From JAOAFT01 sp035390885 (GTDB lineage: Bacteria > Bacteroidota > Ignavibacteria > UBA10030), in assembly GCA_035390885.1 (NCBI GenBank), contig DAOOUW010000020.1, positions 1 to 38,402 on the forward strand: a stretch of DNA of 38,402 bases. The letters run 5' to 3'. This document shows positions 1 to 9,365 of this stretch, one piece after another. A model generated the notes under the pieces. The model made no database searches. It had not been told where the DNA came from and saw only the letters and a list, made by a program, of their open reading frames with translations. Both the position numbers and the translations under genes were made by a program. Numbering within the stretch: the stretch's first letter is position 1; each line of letters opens with the position of its first letter.

Positions 1-3000
1 TCGAAAAGTGCAAAATTATTATTGACATTATTCCCAACAACTACGAACGCACGCTCAAGAATCACTATCATAAAAACTTTGGCATCAACCTTTTCCTTGA
101 AAAGTATAAAGAATACATCACAAAGGTTGAAAACGAATCGAACAGTATCGGTCGTTTCTATAATCTATTGATTGATTTAGGCGTGTATGACAAGTACCAA
201 TCGAAAAAGGAGGAAGAGAAAACTGTTATCAAAGAATTTCTCAGCAATTTAGCAAATCTTGATATTACTTCGATTGCCGACGATGTTCAAATGATTGTGA
301 GGGATATTGTCTTCCGTGATACTCTTAAACCATACATTCTCTTTAATACCGAAGCGTCATGGGAATACAAAGATCTTTTCCCTGTCGATCGTTTTGACAT
401 CAACCCTTTTGATCTTGAAGTGGGATTGACGGAAGAGAAACGGATCGACTTTGAACGGCTCCATCACCGACTGAATCGGATGAAGAATAGCTTTCAACTC
501 TTCGATGATACCGGCGCGCTGTGGGATCGGTTCTGCGAAAATTTAACCATCATTATCAATGATCCATCGAATCCAACCGGCTATACGGATTTTAATAATC
601 TGGCTCTCATTAAGTTCTTAAAATTTCTCAACAACAATAAAATTACATTGCTGCTCGATGAAGCATACAGTGATGCAATAAAAGTTGACGACCCTGATGA
701 ACCGAAGTGGAGAACGATTTCTCGTTACGTGATGAATAACATCAGCTCGTTGCCAAATATCAGCATTGTTTCATCTCTATCGACGACAAAGAATCTTGGA
801 GCGACAGGCAATCGGCTCGGCTCTCTCATTGCAACTCCAGTAAGAATCGATGTCATCGAATTTGCACGGAAACAAAACAGCGCTGAGAAGGGAAATACGA
901 ATTCCCTCTTCATGCTTGTTAACACAATTGAGTCAGCACAGCTCTCGAAGAAAATAAAAGATACAATGGAATCGGAGTTGCCAAAGGATGCATCGCGGTT
1001 TAAGATTAAAGCGATTATCGAAAATTACATTATAGATGAAATTGTCAGTTATGCTGAAAGAAAATCTGGAAAGAAGAAGCAAAAGGAGATTAATCGATTT
1101 TCGCCTTTCGAGGGAAGTCCACTTCATCTTTTTCTTCTTGATGAATTAGTATCGCTTGATAAACTCGATGTCTTAGGACTTCCGGATGACTTCAAGTACA
1201 AAGGGGAGCCATTCTATACCTATTACCAGGAACACATTGTCAAGGCAATCAATCAGTTTCGCGTGAATAAAATTTTCCGACATGAGTGTAATAAACGCCT
1301 TACGCTGGCAAAGAGTATCGCCAGAGATGTTATCCGACGAGAACAGGCGGAGCAATATTGTGATGTGCTGGAATCGGATGGCTCTTATCTTTTCAACATC
1401 ATTTTGAAAGAATTCTTTTCGTTTCAAGACCTTGAAAAGTTTGCAAAAAAAATTGCAGAACAGCGTGGCATTGCAGTTCTTCCATATCAAACTGGCTTCC
1501 TGAGATTTTCGCTTGGCGATTACGTTGAAGGCTCTGAACAGAGCTATGAAATTTTTGGAAAAGAATTCGAGAATGCGCTTCGCATTGTCTTGAAATATTG
1601 GAAACTCTTCTATGCGGCGAAAACAAACCCTGAGAACAAAGAAAAGAGAACAGAAGATATTCTCGATGAAATATTTGCAACGTCATCGGACGCTGAATTT
1701 GTTCAAAAAGTTCTTGAGGATTACGATGTTATCAAAACGTTGAAGAAGACGAAGCAGAAGAGTTTAACCATAAGCCCAATTCAGCATCTCTACTATGCTT
1801 TTCCAGCGGACTCTGGCGTAACGATCAATACTATCAAGGATTCTCAAAATTCCGTATTTGAGTTCTATGAGAACATTGGTCAATGTCAGGATATTAAAAG
1901 TTTTGTGGGCAGCAAAGCCTTTACAAAAATTTATGAGTATCTCCTCTCACAGGTGCATCCGCAAATTTCAGCAATTAAAAATCTCGATTTTAATACGGTC
2001 GTTTCCAAATATGGGAAGGCAACCATCCTGAAGTACATCAGCAACAAAATTGATTTTCAGCCGAACAGCTATGTGCTCGATGATCCTGATGAGAAGAATA
2101 TTATGACTGAAATTCTCATCGAGATGGAACGGCTGCTCTTCTCTGATTCAAAAGTAAAAATATTTGCCATCAATGCGTCGGAAGATATTCCTGGCGACAA
2201 AGCAAAGCTCGAAGGAGTTAATCGAATTCTCCGAAAATATATCGAAGAGCTTCTTCTGTATTTCAACCTTCCATTTGGAATCATGGGAATCGAACCGACA
2301 GTGGAAGAAATTGTCGATATGACGGCTGAGAAGTTTAATGAAGTCGTTGGAAAATCGGTAAGCGAATTTAACATGAAGCTTGCCGTCAATGGTTTTGCTT
2401 CGAAGATTGTGAATCAACTTTCTTCATACCAATTAACGTCTCAGCTTACTGGTTTGCTCTATGAGGCGGTTACCTCGTACGTCTTGAATGAATCTCTTAC
2501 TGCCAACGAACGTATTCTTCGACTCTATCTTATGAAGCGTGAAGATTTGCTAGAGCGACTACTAAAGAATAAGCTCGATGCAATACATGCTTCTTTGGAT
2601 GAGAAAGTGGAATTCGAGGATCAACTGATTCGAGAACAGTATGCCTATAGCATTTTTAGAAATGAAATCAATGAAATTCTCAATGCCATTTTAACGACTC
2701 GAGATATTAAAATTACTCAGGACGAGCTTCACTCCGAAGTAAGAGCTATTGCGCTCTTCTTTATTGATTTGATGAACAAAACCAAGTCAACGGAATACTA
2801 TGAACGATATATCCATTTCCTGATAAAATTTGTGGAAGCAATGTTTCGCAGACAAAATTCAAGCATCAACGAAATGGTTCAGCATGGCATTACTATTCAT
2901 AAAAACTTTTCTATGGAAGCTCCCGATGAAGGTCCTCTGACATGGATTAAAAAGGTTATGATGAAATGCGGAGTCATCGGCATTGAACAAACTGTACAAA

Positions 3001-5204
3001 CTCGAACGCGAATTGTAACGGATGCCAAGAAACGCGTCTATCCATTCCACAAGGCTGATCGACCAGAAGATGGAAATATCATTCGTAACTATGCCGAGCC
3101 TCATGAATATATTAAGAGCATGGATATTAAACCGCCTTCGGTCTTTTTTGGACGGCGGCTCGAAAAGTTTGTGGAAAATATGGATGAGGATGATTATCGT
3201 TGTAAAATTGTCAAACATGGATTGGTTAAGGAGCTCTTTGTATTCCAGAAATGTTATCTCAAGTATTTGACTGATCTCTATCGGCTCATTCAGGCAGATG
3301 AAATTACTGTTGAAGATGTAAAGAAGTTTGTACCCGATGTTGTCATTTTCTTTGGCGCACCGGAAAAAGTTTTGTCATTCCCGCATATTGGATATTTTGA
3401 TGTAAAAGGTCCACGGGGAAATATCAAAACTCTCATTACGCCGCTCCGAAAAGAGGTTGATTATTTTGGAAATATCAAAAAGCCATGGCTTACCATGCTC
3501 AATGAAAAGGTAAAGGAGATGGGAGGAATTCCAGTCCATGGTTCGCTCTTTGCTGTTGAAGAAGAAGATGGAAGCCTCTTTGTTGTTCAAATTGATGGCG
3601 ATAGCGGCGTTGGCAAATCGGAAATGCTTGCGGCAATGATGTTGAAATGGCTCAAGAAAGATATTCCAGGCATTCGTTCTATCAAGATGATTGCTGGCGA
3701 TATGTTCTTCATCTTTCCGGATAAAGATGGAAATCTCTACGGTATTGGAACAGAACAAGGCGACTTCTCACGCGTAACGGATTTCGATCCTGAGTATATC
3801 AAGTACTACTATTCGCTCTTTGCACGCGCAGCCGATAGCAACGTTGATGATTTGAATTGGCGAAGTACAATCAGCGGATTGTGCGATATTTCGATGCCTT
3901 TTAAGATCGACATTCTTTTGACTGCGAGTAACTTTGCTCGCTCTGAAGCTGGTATTACACGGTACGAGAATCCAGAAAATTTCCTTCTCTATCGGGATTC
4001 ACATGGCGAGCGACGGGAAAAAGCTACAAGTTCCGATACGCCTCATCTGCAGCGCACTTTGCTTCGCTATACAAGCGACAAAAATATTGTCGAGGTGATG
4101 GATAAACATGGAAATTACATTGATGATGTGTTGAATTGGGAATGGGATGGTTTTACCGGCAAGTATTATCTCTGCGCATCGTATAAAATGATCGACAAGA
4201 TTGATATTGAAGATGTTGTGAATAAGATATTCGTTGGTAAAGTATTCCGACAGAATAATAATACATACAAAATTCTCAAGGTGAATTTCGATATTATTAA
4301 GAATCGATTTATTGCGACAACTCATTGCACGATGCCAAATCCAGACGATCCTGCAAAACCGATCGAGACGAAGGCTGAAATTATGCTGGATCGAATGATA
4401 TTTGAATCGCTCTTTAATGCTTTGGCAAGCACTCCTGCTGGACAACCGTTTGTTGCAGAGGAAGGACAAATCGAAGGGCGCAAGCACCTTATTCAAATTC
4501 TCAAAGGCGGCAAGGATGGAAAAGGAGCTGGCAAGAAAGTTCGTCTTGGTATTCTCTCAACTGATTTAGGTCGTAAGGGGAAGGAGATTACCGGTCCGCA
4601 GGCAGCCGCAGAAGATATGCGTGCAATGATTCAAGAGGTTCGAATATTCAGACAGGATGTGAACCAAAATAAAAATCTCATACAGAAGAAAGTGTACGAA
4701 AAGTACAGCCACATCTTTAATGATCATAAACATAACAGTGAGGTTTGCCGATACAATTTTGTTCTCTTCCAGTTAGAGCAGATGAAGAAGGCTCAACTTG
4801 TTCGTATTGATGATCAGACGACGCCGATCGATATCTCGAACATTAAGGGATTTCTAAGTGTTGATCCTGTAAAAGAATTTAGCCCACTTCTCATAACGCC
4901 GAACATCAATGTTGAGTTGAACACTTACAGCGAAACGTATGAACAATTGATGGTTGTGCCAAATAATCCTGAATTTGCAGATGAATTTTATGATGTTACA
5001 AATAAGCTTTATATTCCGGAAGGATATAGTCGGGATACAATCATCAACGACATGGTGCTTCAGCTTCTCGTTATGAATGGTTATTTGACCATAGAAGATA
5101 TTACTCGTGGTAGAGTTAATGAAAAAGTAAATCGTGAAACTATTGCAGCTGCAAAGTATGCGGCGCTGAAGCGATTTAAGGAAGTAGAATCACAAAAAGA
5201 ATAA
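1..5204 (+). CDS. Giant PLP-aminotransferase / PEPCK-like P-loop fusion protein, 5' end outside window
   Basis: The reading frame is open from position 3 to the stop at 5204 (over 1,730 residues), so the true start lies left of the window; the TTG at 168 is internal. The first third is a class I/II aminotransferase fold: NDPSNPTG at 558-581, DEAY at 657-668, a Schiff-base lysine in TTKNLGATGNRLG (codon 789-791), and a small-domain end FLRFSLGDY near 1500. A long, probably helical stretch without recognised motifs follows (about 1600-3000). Near 3540-4100 is a nucleotide-binding domain: VHGSLF, Walker A GDSGVGKS at 3597-3620, then IAGD at 3690-3701 and a GNLYGIGTEQGDF segment. The order resembles ATP-type PEP carboxykinase, while the P-loop itself is HPr-kinase-like. 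About 200 further C-terminal residues are unassigned. Substrates are unknown; domain calls rest on motifs only. Confidence 0.8.
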   Translation, partial: EKCKIIIDIIPNNYERTLKNHYHKNFGINLFLEKYKEYITKVENESNSIGRFYNLLIDLGVYDKYQSKKEEEKTVIKEFLSNLANLDITSIADDVQMIVRDIVFRDTLKPYILFNTEASWEYKDLFPVDRFDINPFDLEVGLTEEKRIDFERLHHRLNRMKNSFQLFDDTGALWDRFCENLTIIINDPSNPTGYTDFNNLALIKFLKFLNNNKITLLLDEAYSDAIKVDDPDEPKWRTISRYVMNNISSLPNISIVSSLSTTKNLGATGNRLGSLIATPVRIDVIEFARKQNSAEKGNTNSLFMLVNTIESAQLSKKIKDTMESELPKDASRFKIKAIIENYIIDEIVSYAERKSGKKKQKEINRFSPFEGSPLHLFLLDELVSLDKLDVLGLPDDFKYKGEPFYTYYQEHIVKAINQFRVNKIFRHECNKRLTLAKSIARDVIRREQAEQYCDVLESDGSYLFNIILKEFFSFQDLEKFAKKIAEQRGIAVLPYQTGFLRFSLGDYVEGSEQSYEIFGKEFENALRIVLKYWKLFYAAKTNPENKEKRTEDILDEIFATSSDAEFVQKVLEDYDVIKTLKKTKQKSLTISPIQHLYYAFPADSGVTINTIKDSQNSVFEFYENIGQCQDIKSFVGSKAFTKIYEYLLSQVHPQISAIKNLDFNTVVSKYGKATILKYISNKIDFQPNSYVLDDPDEKNIMTEILIEMERLLFSDSKVKIFAINASEDIPGDKAKLEGVNRILRKYIEELLLYFNLPFGIMGIEPTVEEIVDMTAEKFNEVVGKSVSEFNMKLAVNGFASKIVNQLSSYQLTSQLTGLLYEAVTSYVLNESLTANERILRLYLMKREDLLERLLKNKLDAIHASLDEKVEFEDQLIREQYAYSIFRNEINEILNAILTTRDIKITQDELHSEVRAIALFFIDLMNKTKSTEYYERYIHFLIKFVEAMFRRQNSSINEMVQHGITIHKNFSMEAPDEGPLTWIKKVMMKCGVIGIEQTVQTRTRIVTDAKKRVYPFHKADRPEDGNIIRNYAEPHEYIKSMDIKPPSVFFGRRLEKFVENMDEDDYRCKIVKHGLVKELFVFQKCYLKYLTDLYRLIQADEITVEDVKKFVPDVVIFFGAPEKVLSFPHIGYFDVKGPRGNIKTLITPLRKEVDYFGNIKKPWLTMLNEKVKEMGGIPVHGSLFAVEEEDGSLFVVQIDGDSGVGKSEMLAAMMLKWLKKDIPGIRSIKMIAGDMFFIFPDKDGNLYGIGTEQGDFSRVTDFDPEYIKYYYSLFARAADSNVDDLNWRSTISGLCDISMPFKIDILLTASNFARSEAGITRYENPENFLLYRDSHGERREKATSSDTPHLQRTLLRYTSDKNIVEVMDKHGNYIDDVLNWEWDGFTGKYYLCASYKMIDKIDIEDVVNKIFVGKVFRQNNNTYKILKVNFDIIKNRFIATTHCTMPNPDDPAKPIETKAEIMLDRMIFESLFNALASTPAGQPFVAEEGQIEGRKHLIQILKGGKDGKGAGKKVRLGILSTDLGRKGKEITGPQAAAEDMRAMIQEVRIFRQDVNQNKNLIQKKVYEKYSHIFNDHKHNSEVCRYNFVLFQLEQMKKAQLVRIDDQTTPIDISNIKGFLSVDPVKEFSPLLITPNINVELNTYSETYEQLMVVPNNPEFADEFYDVTNKLYIPEGYSRDTIINDMVLQLLVMNGYLTIEDITRGRVNEKVNRETIAAAKYAALKRFKEVESQKE

Positions 5205-5348
5205 TAGTGTTTAGGATGTAGCTATCGGCGCAACGAAAAATATTCAATTCATTGTGGATGATTGTTGAGCGTTAGGACGAAGATTTTGTAAACTCCATAT
5301 TGGAAATAGTTCAAGCCATTAAGGATTCTTGTAAATAAAAAAATAAAT

Positions 5349-5366
5349 ACTAATAATAGTATTAGT
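5349..5366. repeat. 7-bp inverted repeat just ahead of the receiver-domain gene
   Basis: ACTAATA and TATTAGT are perfect inverted copies separated by ATAG, directly upstream of the possible starts of the response-regulator gene. The composition is very AT-rich, so this could be an operator or chance. The rest of 5205-5348 shows no gene or clear terminator. Confidence 0.3.
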
Positions 5367-5379
5367 GTGTGATGGATGT

Positions 5380-5781
5380 ATGGAAGAAATGACAAGTAAG
5401 AAGAAAAAATTGAGAGTAATAGTTGTTGATGATATTCCTTCGATGCGAACGCTTGTAGTGCAGTTCTTAAAGAAGAATCATGGAGTGGAAATCATTGGCG
5501 ACGCAAAAACTGGCGATGAGGCTCTTGCTCTCGTTAGCAAAACCAAACCCGATATTCTCCTCATCGATCTAAGTTTACCCGATAGAAGCGGACTTGATGT
5601 TGCTAGAGAAGTTAAATTGAATCATCCCACTGTAAGCGTTTATCTCTTTTCTGCATATGATATCGATGAGATTCGGAATTTAAATAATGGAGGAGTTCCC
5701 CCCGATGGTTTTATTCATAAATCCAATCTAAAGGCAGAGTTGGAGACAATGATAAAGAAAGAAACATCGTTGAGATTATAA
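5380..5781 (+). CDS. Stand-alone response-regulator receiver protein (CheY-like)
   Basis: A single REC domain with no output domain. All key positions are visible, counted from the GTG at 5365: acidic pair D22-D23 in VVDD, phospho-acceptor D68 in LLIDLSLPD, the switch Ser S96 in LFSAYD, and K119 in IHKS. The protein ends about 15 residues after the lysine. Three starts are possible: GTG 5365, ATG 5380 and ATG 5389. None has a strong ribosome-binding site; 5380 is chosen as the first ATG, giving 133 residues. No histidine kinase lies nearby, so the partner must be encoded elsewhere. It could act by protein-protein contact, as CheY or Spo0F do, but the target cannot be read from this window. 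Confidence 0.85.
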   Translation: MEEMTSKKKKLRVIVVDDIPSMRTLVVQFLKKNHGVEIIGDAKTGDEALALVSKTKPDILLIDLSLPDRSGLDVAREVKLNHPTVSVYLFSAYDIDEIRNLNNGGVPPDGFIHKSNLKAELETMIKKETSLRL

Positions 5782-5881
5782 GATTATAGCTGTCGGCATT
5801 TTTTTGTTTCTTACGACCTCTGCCTTCTCCTATTTCTGATGCCAGTCAAAGAAAAATTTATTCATTGAGAGAATTAAGCGT

Positions 5882-6436
5882 ATGCAACAATGGAAAACAT
5901 TAAAACGCGAACTTGTCCTCGACCATGGCAAATTTCTCAAAGTTGAACGTCATCAGATCGAATTGCCCGATGGCAGGATTATAAATGATTGGCCCTGGAT
6001 TATTTCTCCCGATTACGTCCTAGTATTACCTGAAACTTCAGAAAGCGAGTTGTTATTGTTTTACCAAACAAAATATGCAGTAAAAGGAACATCGTTAGCG
6101 CCTGTTGGCGGATACATTGAGCAAGGGGAAGAGCCTTTAATAGCAGCACAACGAGAATTGAAAGAGGAAATGGGATGTGAAGCAGAGGAATGGATTTATT
6201 TTGGTGGATTTCAGGGAAATGGAAATCATGGCGGTGGAAGTGGACATTTCTTTCTTGCTCGCAATGCTCATCAAGTAGCTCAAATAATGCGAGACGATCT
6301 GGAAGAGATGGAAATTGTGAAAATGACGATAGACGAGGTTGAGGAAAAGCTTATTTCGGGAGAAGTCAAAGTTCAAGGATGGATTGCTATGATAGCAATG
6401 GGAATACTGTATCTCCGCCGCATTGCACATCATTGA
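5882..6436 (+). CDS. NUDIX hydrolase, ADP-ribose pyrophosphatase-like
   Basis: This 184-residue protein carries a complete NUDIX box at residues 77-99 fitting G-x5-E-x7-REUxEExGU: G77, E83, R91-E92, E95-E96 and G98. These glutamates coordinate the divalent metals that drive pyrophosphate-bond hydrolysis. The preceding beta-rich segment (LVLPETSESELLLFYQTKY, ending in APVGG) is typical of ADP-ribose/nucleoside-diphosphate-sugar pyrophosphatases, which recycle or detoxify such metabolites in the cytoplasm. Substrate choice within the family cannot be fixed from motifs. The start ATG is preceded by a weak purine stretch (GAGAG). The gene stands alone between the receiver protein and the convergent argF. 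Confidence 0.85.
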   Translation: MQQWKTLKRELVLDHGKFLKVERHQIELPDGRIINDWPWIISPDYVLVLPETSESELLLFYQTKYAVKGTSLAPVGGYIEQGEEPLIAAQRELKEEMGCEAEEWIYFGGFQGNGNHGGGSGHFFLARNAHQVAQIMRDDLEEMEIVKMTIDEVEEKLISGEVKVQGWIAMIAMGILYLRRIAHH

Positions 6437-6506
6437 ATTTGTTCAGTTGATTGCTACAACACTCTTTTCCAGCAACTATAATGCGTCGCTTGTTGACTTG
6501 TCGTAG

Positions 6507-6524
6507 GCGTATCGAAGCAATCAT
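6507..6524 (-). repeat. Short relic of the CTTCGATACG dispersed repeat
   Basis: ATGATTGCTTCGATACGC on the minus strand closely matches part of the repeat copy at about 24320-24342. It lies in the 128-bp gap between the NUDIX gene and argF. It is too short to be significant alone; it is listed because the core decamer recurs in several gaps of this window. Confidence 0.35.
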
Positions 6525-6564
6525 CTTCGAAAGTTTTTAGAGTTAATTTGCGTTCGAGTTTTTC

Positions 6565-7500
6565 CTATCGCTTCGATTTCCTTTTCCCTTTAAGGAGTGT
6601 CGCAAGAATTGCTTTTTGAGTATGGAGTCTATTCTCTGCCTGCTCGAAAACAATAGATTGCGGAGAATCAATGACGTCGTCAGTAACTTCTTCGCCTCTA
6701 TGGGCTGGAAGGCAATGCATAAACACTGCCGTCGGCTTACCATGCTTCATTAAATCAGTATTCACCTGATAATTCAGAAACGCTTTCATCTTTGAATCGC
6801 GATTTTGTTCCTGTCCCATACTAATCCACACATCGGTGTAAATTACATCGGCATTTGTAGCTCCTTCAACTGGATCATTTGTAAGAACAATTTCAGCCTT
6901 CGTGCGTTTCGCTTCTTCGCGAGCAAGCTCGATAATTTTTGGATCGGGCAAATAATTAGCGGGAGTTGCCGCTGTAAAATTCATTCCTAATTTTGCCGCC
7001 GTGAGCATAAGGGAATGGCACACATTGTTTCCATCGCCAATCCATGCGAATTTTTTCTTCTTGATAGTCTTGAAATGTTCAATAATTGTAAAGAAATCGC
7101 CAATAGCCTGGCAGGGATGTTCAAAATCGGTTAACGCATTGATGACGCTCAACGAACCTATCTGAGCCATCAATTCAAGATTCTGGTGATCATAAGTTCG
7201 AATCACGACGGCGTCGACCCAGCGCTCAAGATTTTTTGTTACATCGTAAATGCTTTCTCGTTTTCCTAAACTAATATCGGCATTTGTAAGGTACACGGTA
7301 TGTGCTCCCAATTGCTTTGCGCCAATTTCAAATGTTACATGCGTCCTCAGGGATTGCTTTTCAAAGATAAGAGCTATAGATTTTCCTCGTAGCGCATTTG
7401 AATATTTTTGAGGCGCTTTTTTAATTTGAGATGAAAGTTTAAAAATGGATAGTAATTCGGAAGCGCTTAAATCGGCAATTGAAATCAAATCTTTTCGCAT
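6565..7500 (-). CDS. argF: Ornithine carbamoyltransferase
   Basis: It transfers the carbamoyl group of carbamoyl phosphate to ornithine, giving citrulline in arginine synthesis (cytoplasm). The length of 311 residues is normal. Carbamoyl-phosphate motifs are present: SLRTH at 50-54 and HPCQ at 128-131. The ornithine-side motifs WISMGQE (about 225-231) and HCLPAHRGEE (262-271) separate it from aspartate carbamoyltransferase and argue against the acetyl- or succinylornithine variants. The fifth residue of the usual STRTR motif is His54 instead of Arg; the phosphate-binding Ser, Arg and Thr are kept. GGAG lies about 11 bases before the start. No other arg gene is nearby. It is divergent from the fumarase gene across about 136 bp. 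Confidence 0.93.
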   Translation of the reverse strand: MRKDLISIADLSASELLSIFKLSSQIKKAPQKYSNALRGKSIALIFEKQSLRTHVTFEIGAKQLGAHTVYLTNADISLGKRESIYDVTKNLERWVDAVVIRTYDHQNLELMAQIGSLSVINALTDFEHPCQAIGDFFTIIEHFKTIKKKKFAWIGDGNNVCHSLMLTAAKLGMNFTAATPANYLPDPKIIELAREEAKRTKAEIVLTNDPVEGATNADVIYTDVWISMGQEQNRDSKMKAFLNYQVNTDLMKHGKPTAVFMHCLPAHRGEEVTDDVIDSPQSIVFEQAENRLHTQKAILATLLKGKRKSKR

Positions 7501-7636
7501 TCGTTCGTTTCTCCATAAATGAATGTTAGAAGCTTCTTTTCTATATTGTAATGTAAAGAATTTTTTCGAGAAGAAAATGAATTGGCAGGATTATTATTGA
7601 ATGGAAAATATGTGGTAACTATAGCTGGATGGTGAG

Positions 7637-9241
7637 ATGAAAAAAAACATATCGAAGAGCAGTAAGGCAAAATTAACGATGAAAGCAAAAAGCAAAAGTG
7701 TTGGCAAGAAGAACGAATTCTTGAAAGGCTTCAGAAAGAGTATCTATGAATTGCTCGTTGAAACCTCGACAAATTTACCTTGTGATGTCCGAAGTGCATT
7801 ACAGAAAGCAATAGAAGGAGAACTTCCAAAATCACAATCTTCATTTGCCTTGCAGACAATTGCATTGAATATTGATATGGCTTGCGAAAGCAAGTCTCCG
7901 ATATGCCAGGATACAGGAATGCCGACCTTCGAAATTTATTTGCCCGCTGATGTGTCTCAGACTCAATTACAGCGAGAAATTATTTCAGCAGTCAAGATGG
8001 CTACGAAGAATGGGAAACTTCGTCCTAATGCGGTTGATCCATTAACTGGAAAAAATAGTGGAACAAATGTAGGTTCCGGATTTCCACCTATCCATTTCCA
8101 TCAATGGAATAAAAAATCCATTGAAGTCAAGCTTCTCCTTAAAGGCGGCGGATGTGAGAATAAAAATATTCAGTATTCATTACCGTGTGAATTGCCTTAT
8201 CTTGGAAAAGCGGATCGTACCTTAAATGGCGTACGAAAATGTTTGCTTCACGCTGTATGGCAGGCTCAAGGTCAAGGATGCAGTGTTGGAGCAATTGGCG
8301 TTGCTGTTGGCGGAGATAGAGCAAGTGGATACGAGTTTGCAAAAGGACAATTATTCCGTGAACTCGACGACGTTAATCCTAATCCTGATTTATCAAAGTT
8401 AGAAACAAATATTCTTGAGAATGCCAATAAACTCAATATTGGAACAATGGGGTTTGGTGGACAAACAACACTCATCGGATGTAAAATTGGAGCATACCAT
8501 CGGCTGCCGGCGAGTTACTTTGTAAGCGTTGCATACAATTGCTGGGCGTTCAGGCGTTTAGGGATGGTGCTCGATGTCCAAACCGGGAAAATCAAACATT
8601 GGCTCTATCGAAATCAAAAGCCGGCAAAGAAAATGTCCAGGCAAGAAGTTTTGCATCATTCGGGTCGAGAAATTGCTCTCTCTTTACCATTATCCGAAGA
8701 ACAGGCGCGATGTTTGAAAGTGGGCGATGTTGTATTGCTCAATGGCGTATTGCACATGGGAAGGGATATGCTGCATCATTATTTATTGACTCATGATTCA
8801 CCAGTTTCACTTCAAGGTTCTGCGCTCTATCATTGTGGTCCTGTGGTTCTGAACAAAAATGGAAAGTGGATTATAACTGCAGCAGGTCCAACGACGAGCA
8901 TTCGGGAAGAACCATATCAGGCGGATATTCTCAAGAAATTCCACATTCGAGCAATTATTGGAAAAGGCGGAATGGGGAAGAAGACTTTAGATGCGTTGAA
9001 AGAAGTCGGCGCTGTTTATTTAAGCGCTATCGGCGGAGCTGCTCAGTACTATGCGCGATGTATTAAGAACGTTATTGGCGTGGATTTTTTGGAATTTGGG
9101 ACGCCCGAAGCAATGTGGCATGTCGAAGTAGAAAATTTTCCAGCCATTGTAACAATGGATGCCCAAGGGAATAGTCTCCATGCTAAAGTAGAGGAACAAT
9201 CTGCGCTTGTTCTGTCATCAATGAGAGATGCAATCTTGTGA
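7637..9241 (+). CDS. fumA: Fumarate hydratase class I (4Fe-4S, two-domain form)
   Basis: It reversibly hydrates fumarate to malate in the TCA cycle. The 534-residue length matches the fused alpha+beta form (FumA/FumB type). The three expected cluster cysteines are C90 in CQDTGMP, C215 in GQGCSVGAIG and C282 in LIGCKIGAYH. The C-terminal beta domain has GDVVLLNGVLHMGRDMLHHY, AAGPTTSIRE and IGKGGMGKKTL. The N-terminus is unusually lysine-rich (about residues 1-25). The ATG at 7637 has GGTGAG immediately against it, which is poorly spaced, so a start at ATG 7679 is equally possible and would remove most of this tail. Oxygen-sensitive class I enzymes are common in anaerobes and facultative species. 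No other TCA gene is adjacent. Confidence 0.93.
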   Translation: MKKNISKSSKAKLTMKAKSKSVGKKNEFLKGFRKSIYELLVETSTNLPCDVRSALQKAIEGELPKSQSSFALQTIALNIDMACESKSPICQDTGMPTFEIYLPADVSQTQLQREIISAVKMATKNGKLRPNAVDPLTGKNSGTNVGSGFPPIHFHQWNKKSIEVKLLLKGGGCENKNIQYSLPCELPYLGKADRTLNGVRKCLLHAVWQAQGQGCSVGAIGVAVGGDRASGYEFAKGQLFRELDDVNPNPDLSKLETNILENANKLNIGTMGFGGQTTLIGCKIGAYHRLPASYFVSVAYNCWAFRRLGMVLDVQTGKIKHWLYRNQKPAKKMSRQEVLHHSGREIALSLPLSEEQARCLKVGDVVLLNGVLHMGRDMLHHYLLTHDSPVSLQGSALYHCGPVVLNKNGKWIITAAGPTTSIREEPYQADILKKFHIRAIIGKGGMGKKTLDALKEVGAVYLSAIGGAAQYYARCIKNVIGVDFLEFGTPEAMWHVEVENFPAIVTMDAQGNSLHAKVEEQSALVLSSMRDAIL

Positions 9242-9365
9242 ATGAATAATCTGATTCTGTTCGATGTCCAGTTCCCAATGTACTCTTAAATTTTTAGTCG
9301 AAACTTTCTTAAATTGTTCTCATTCATTACATATCTGTCGTTATCCATAATATTTGGAGATTCTT

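Noticed and set aside
3999..4496. 165-codon minus-strand frame within the giant protein gene
   Set aside because: Antisense shadow; the plus-strand frame has a continuous protein with recognised motifs.
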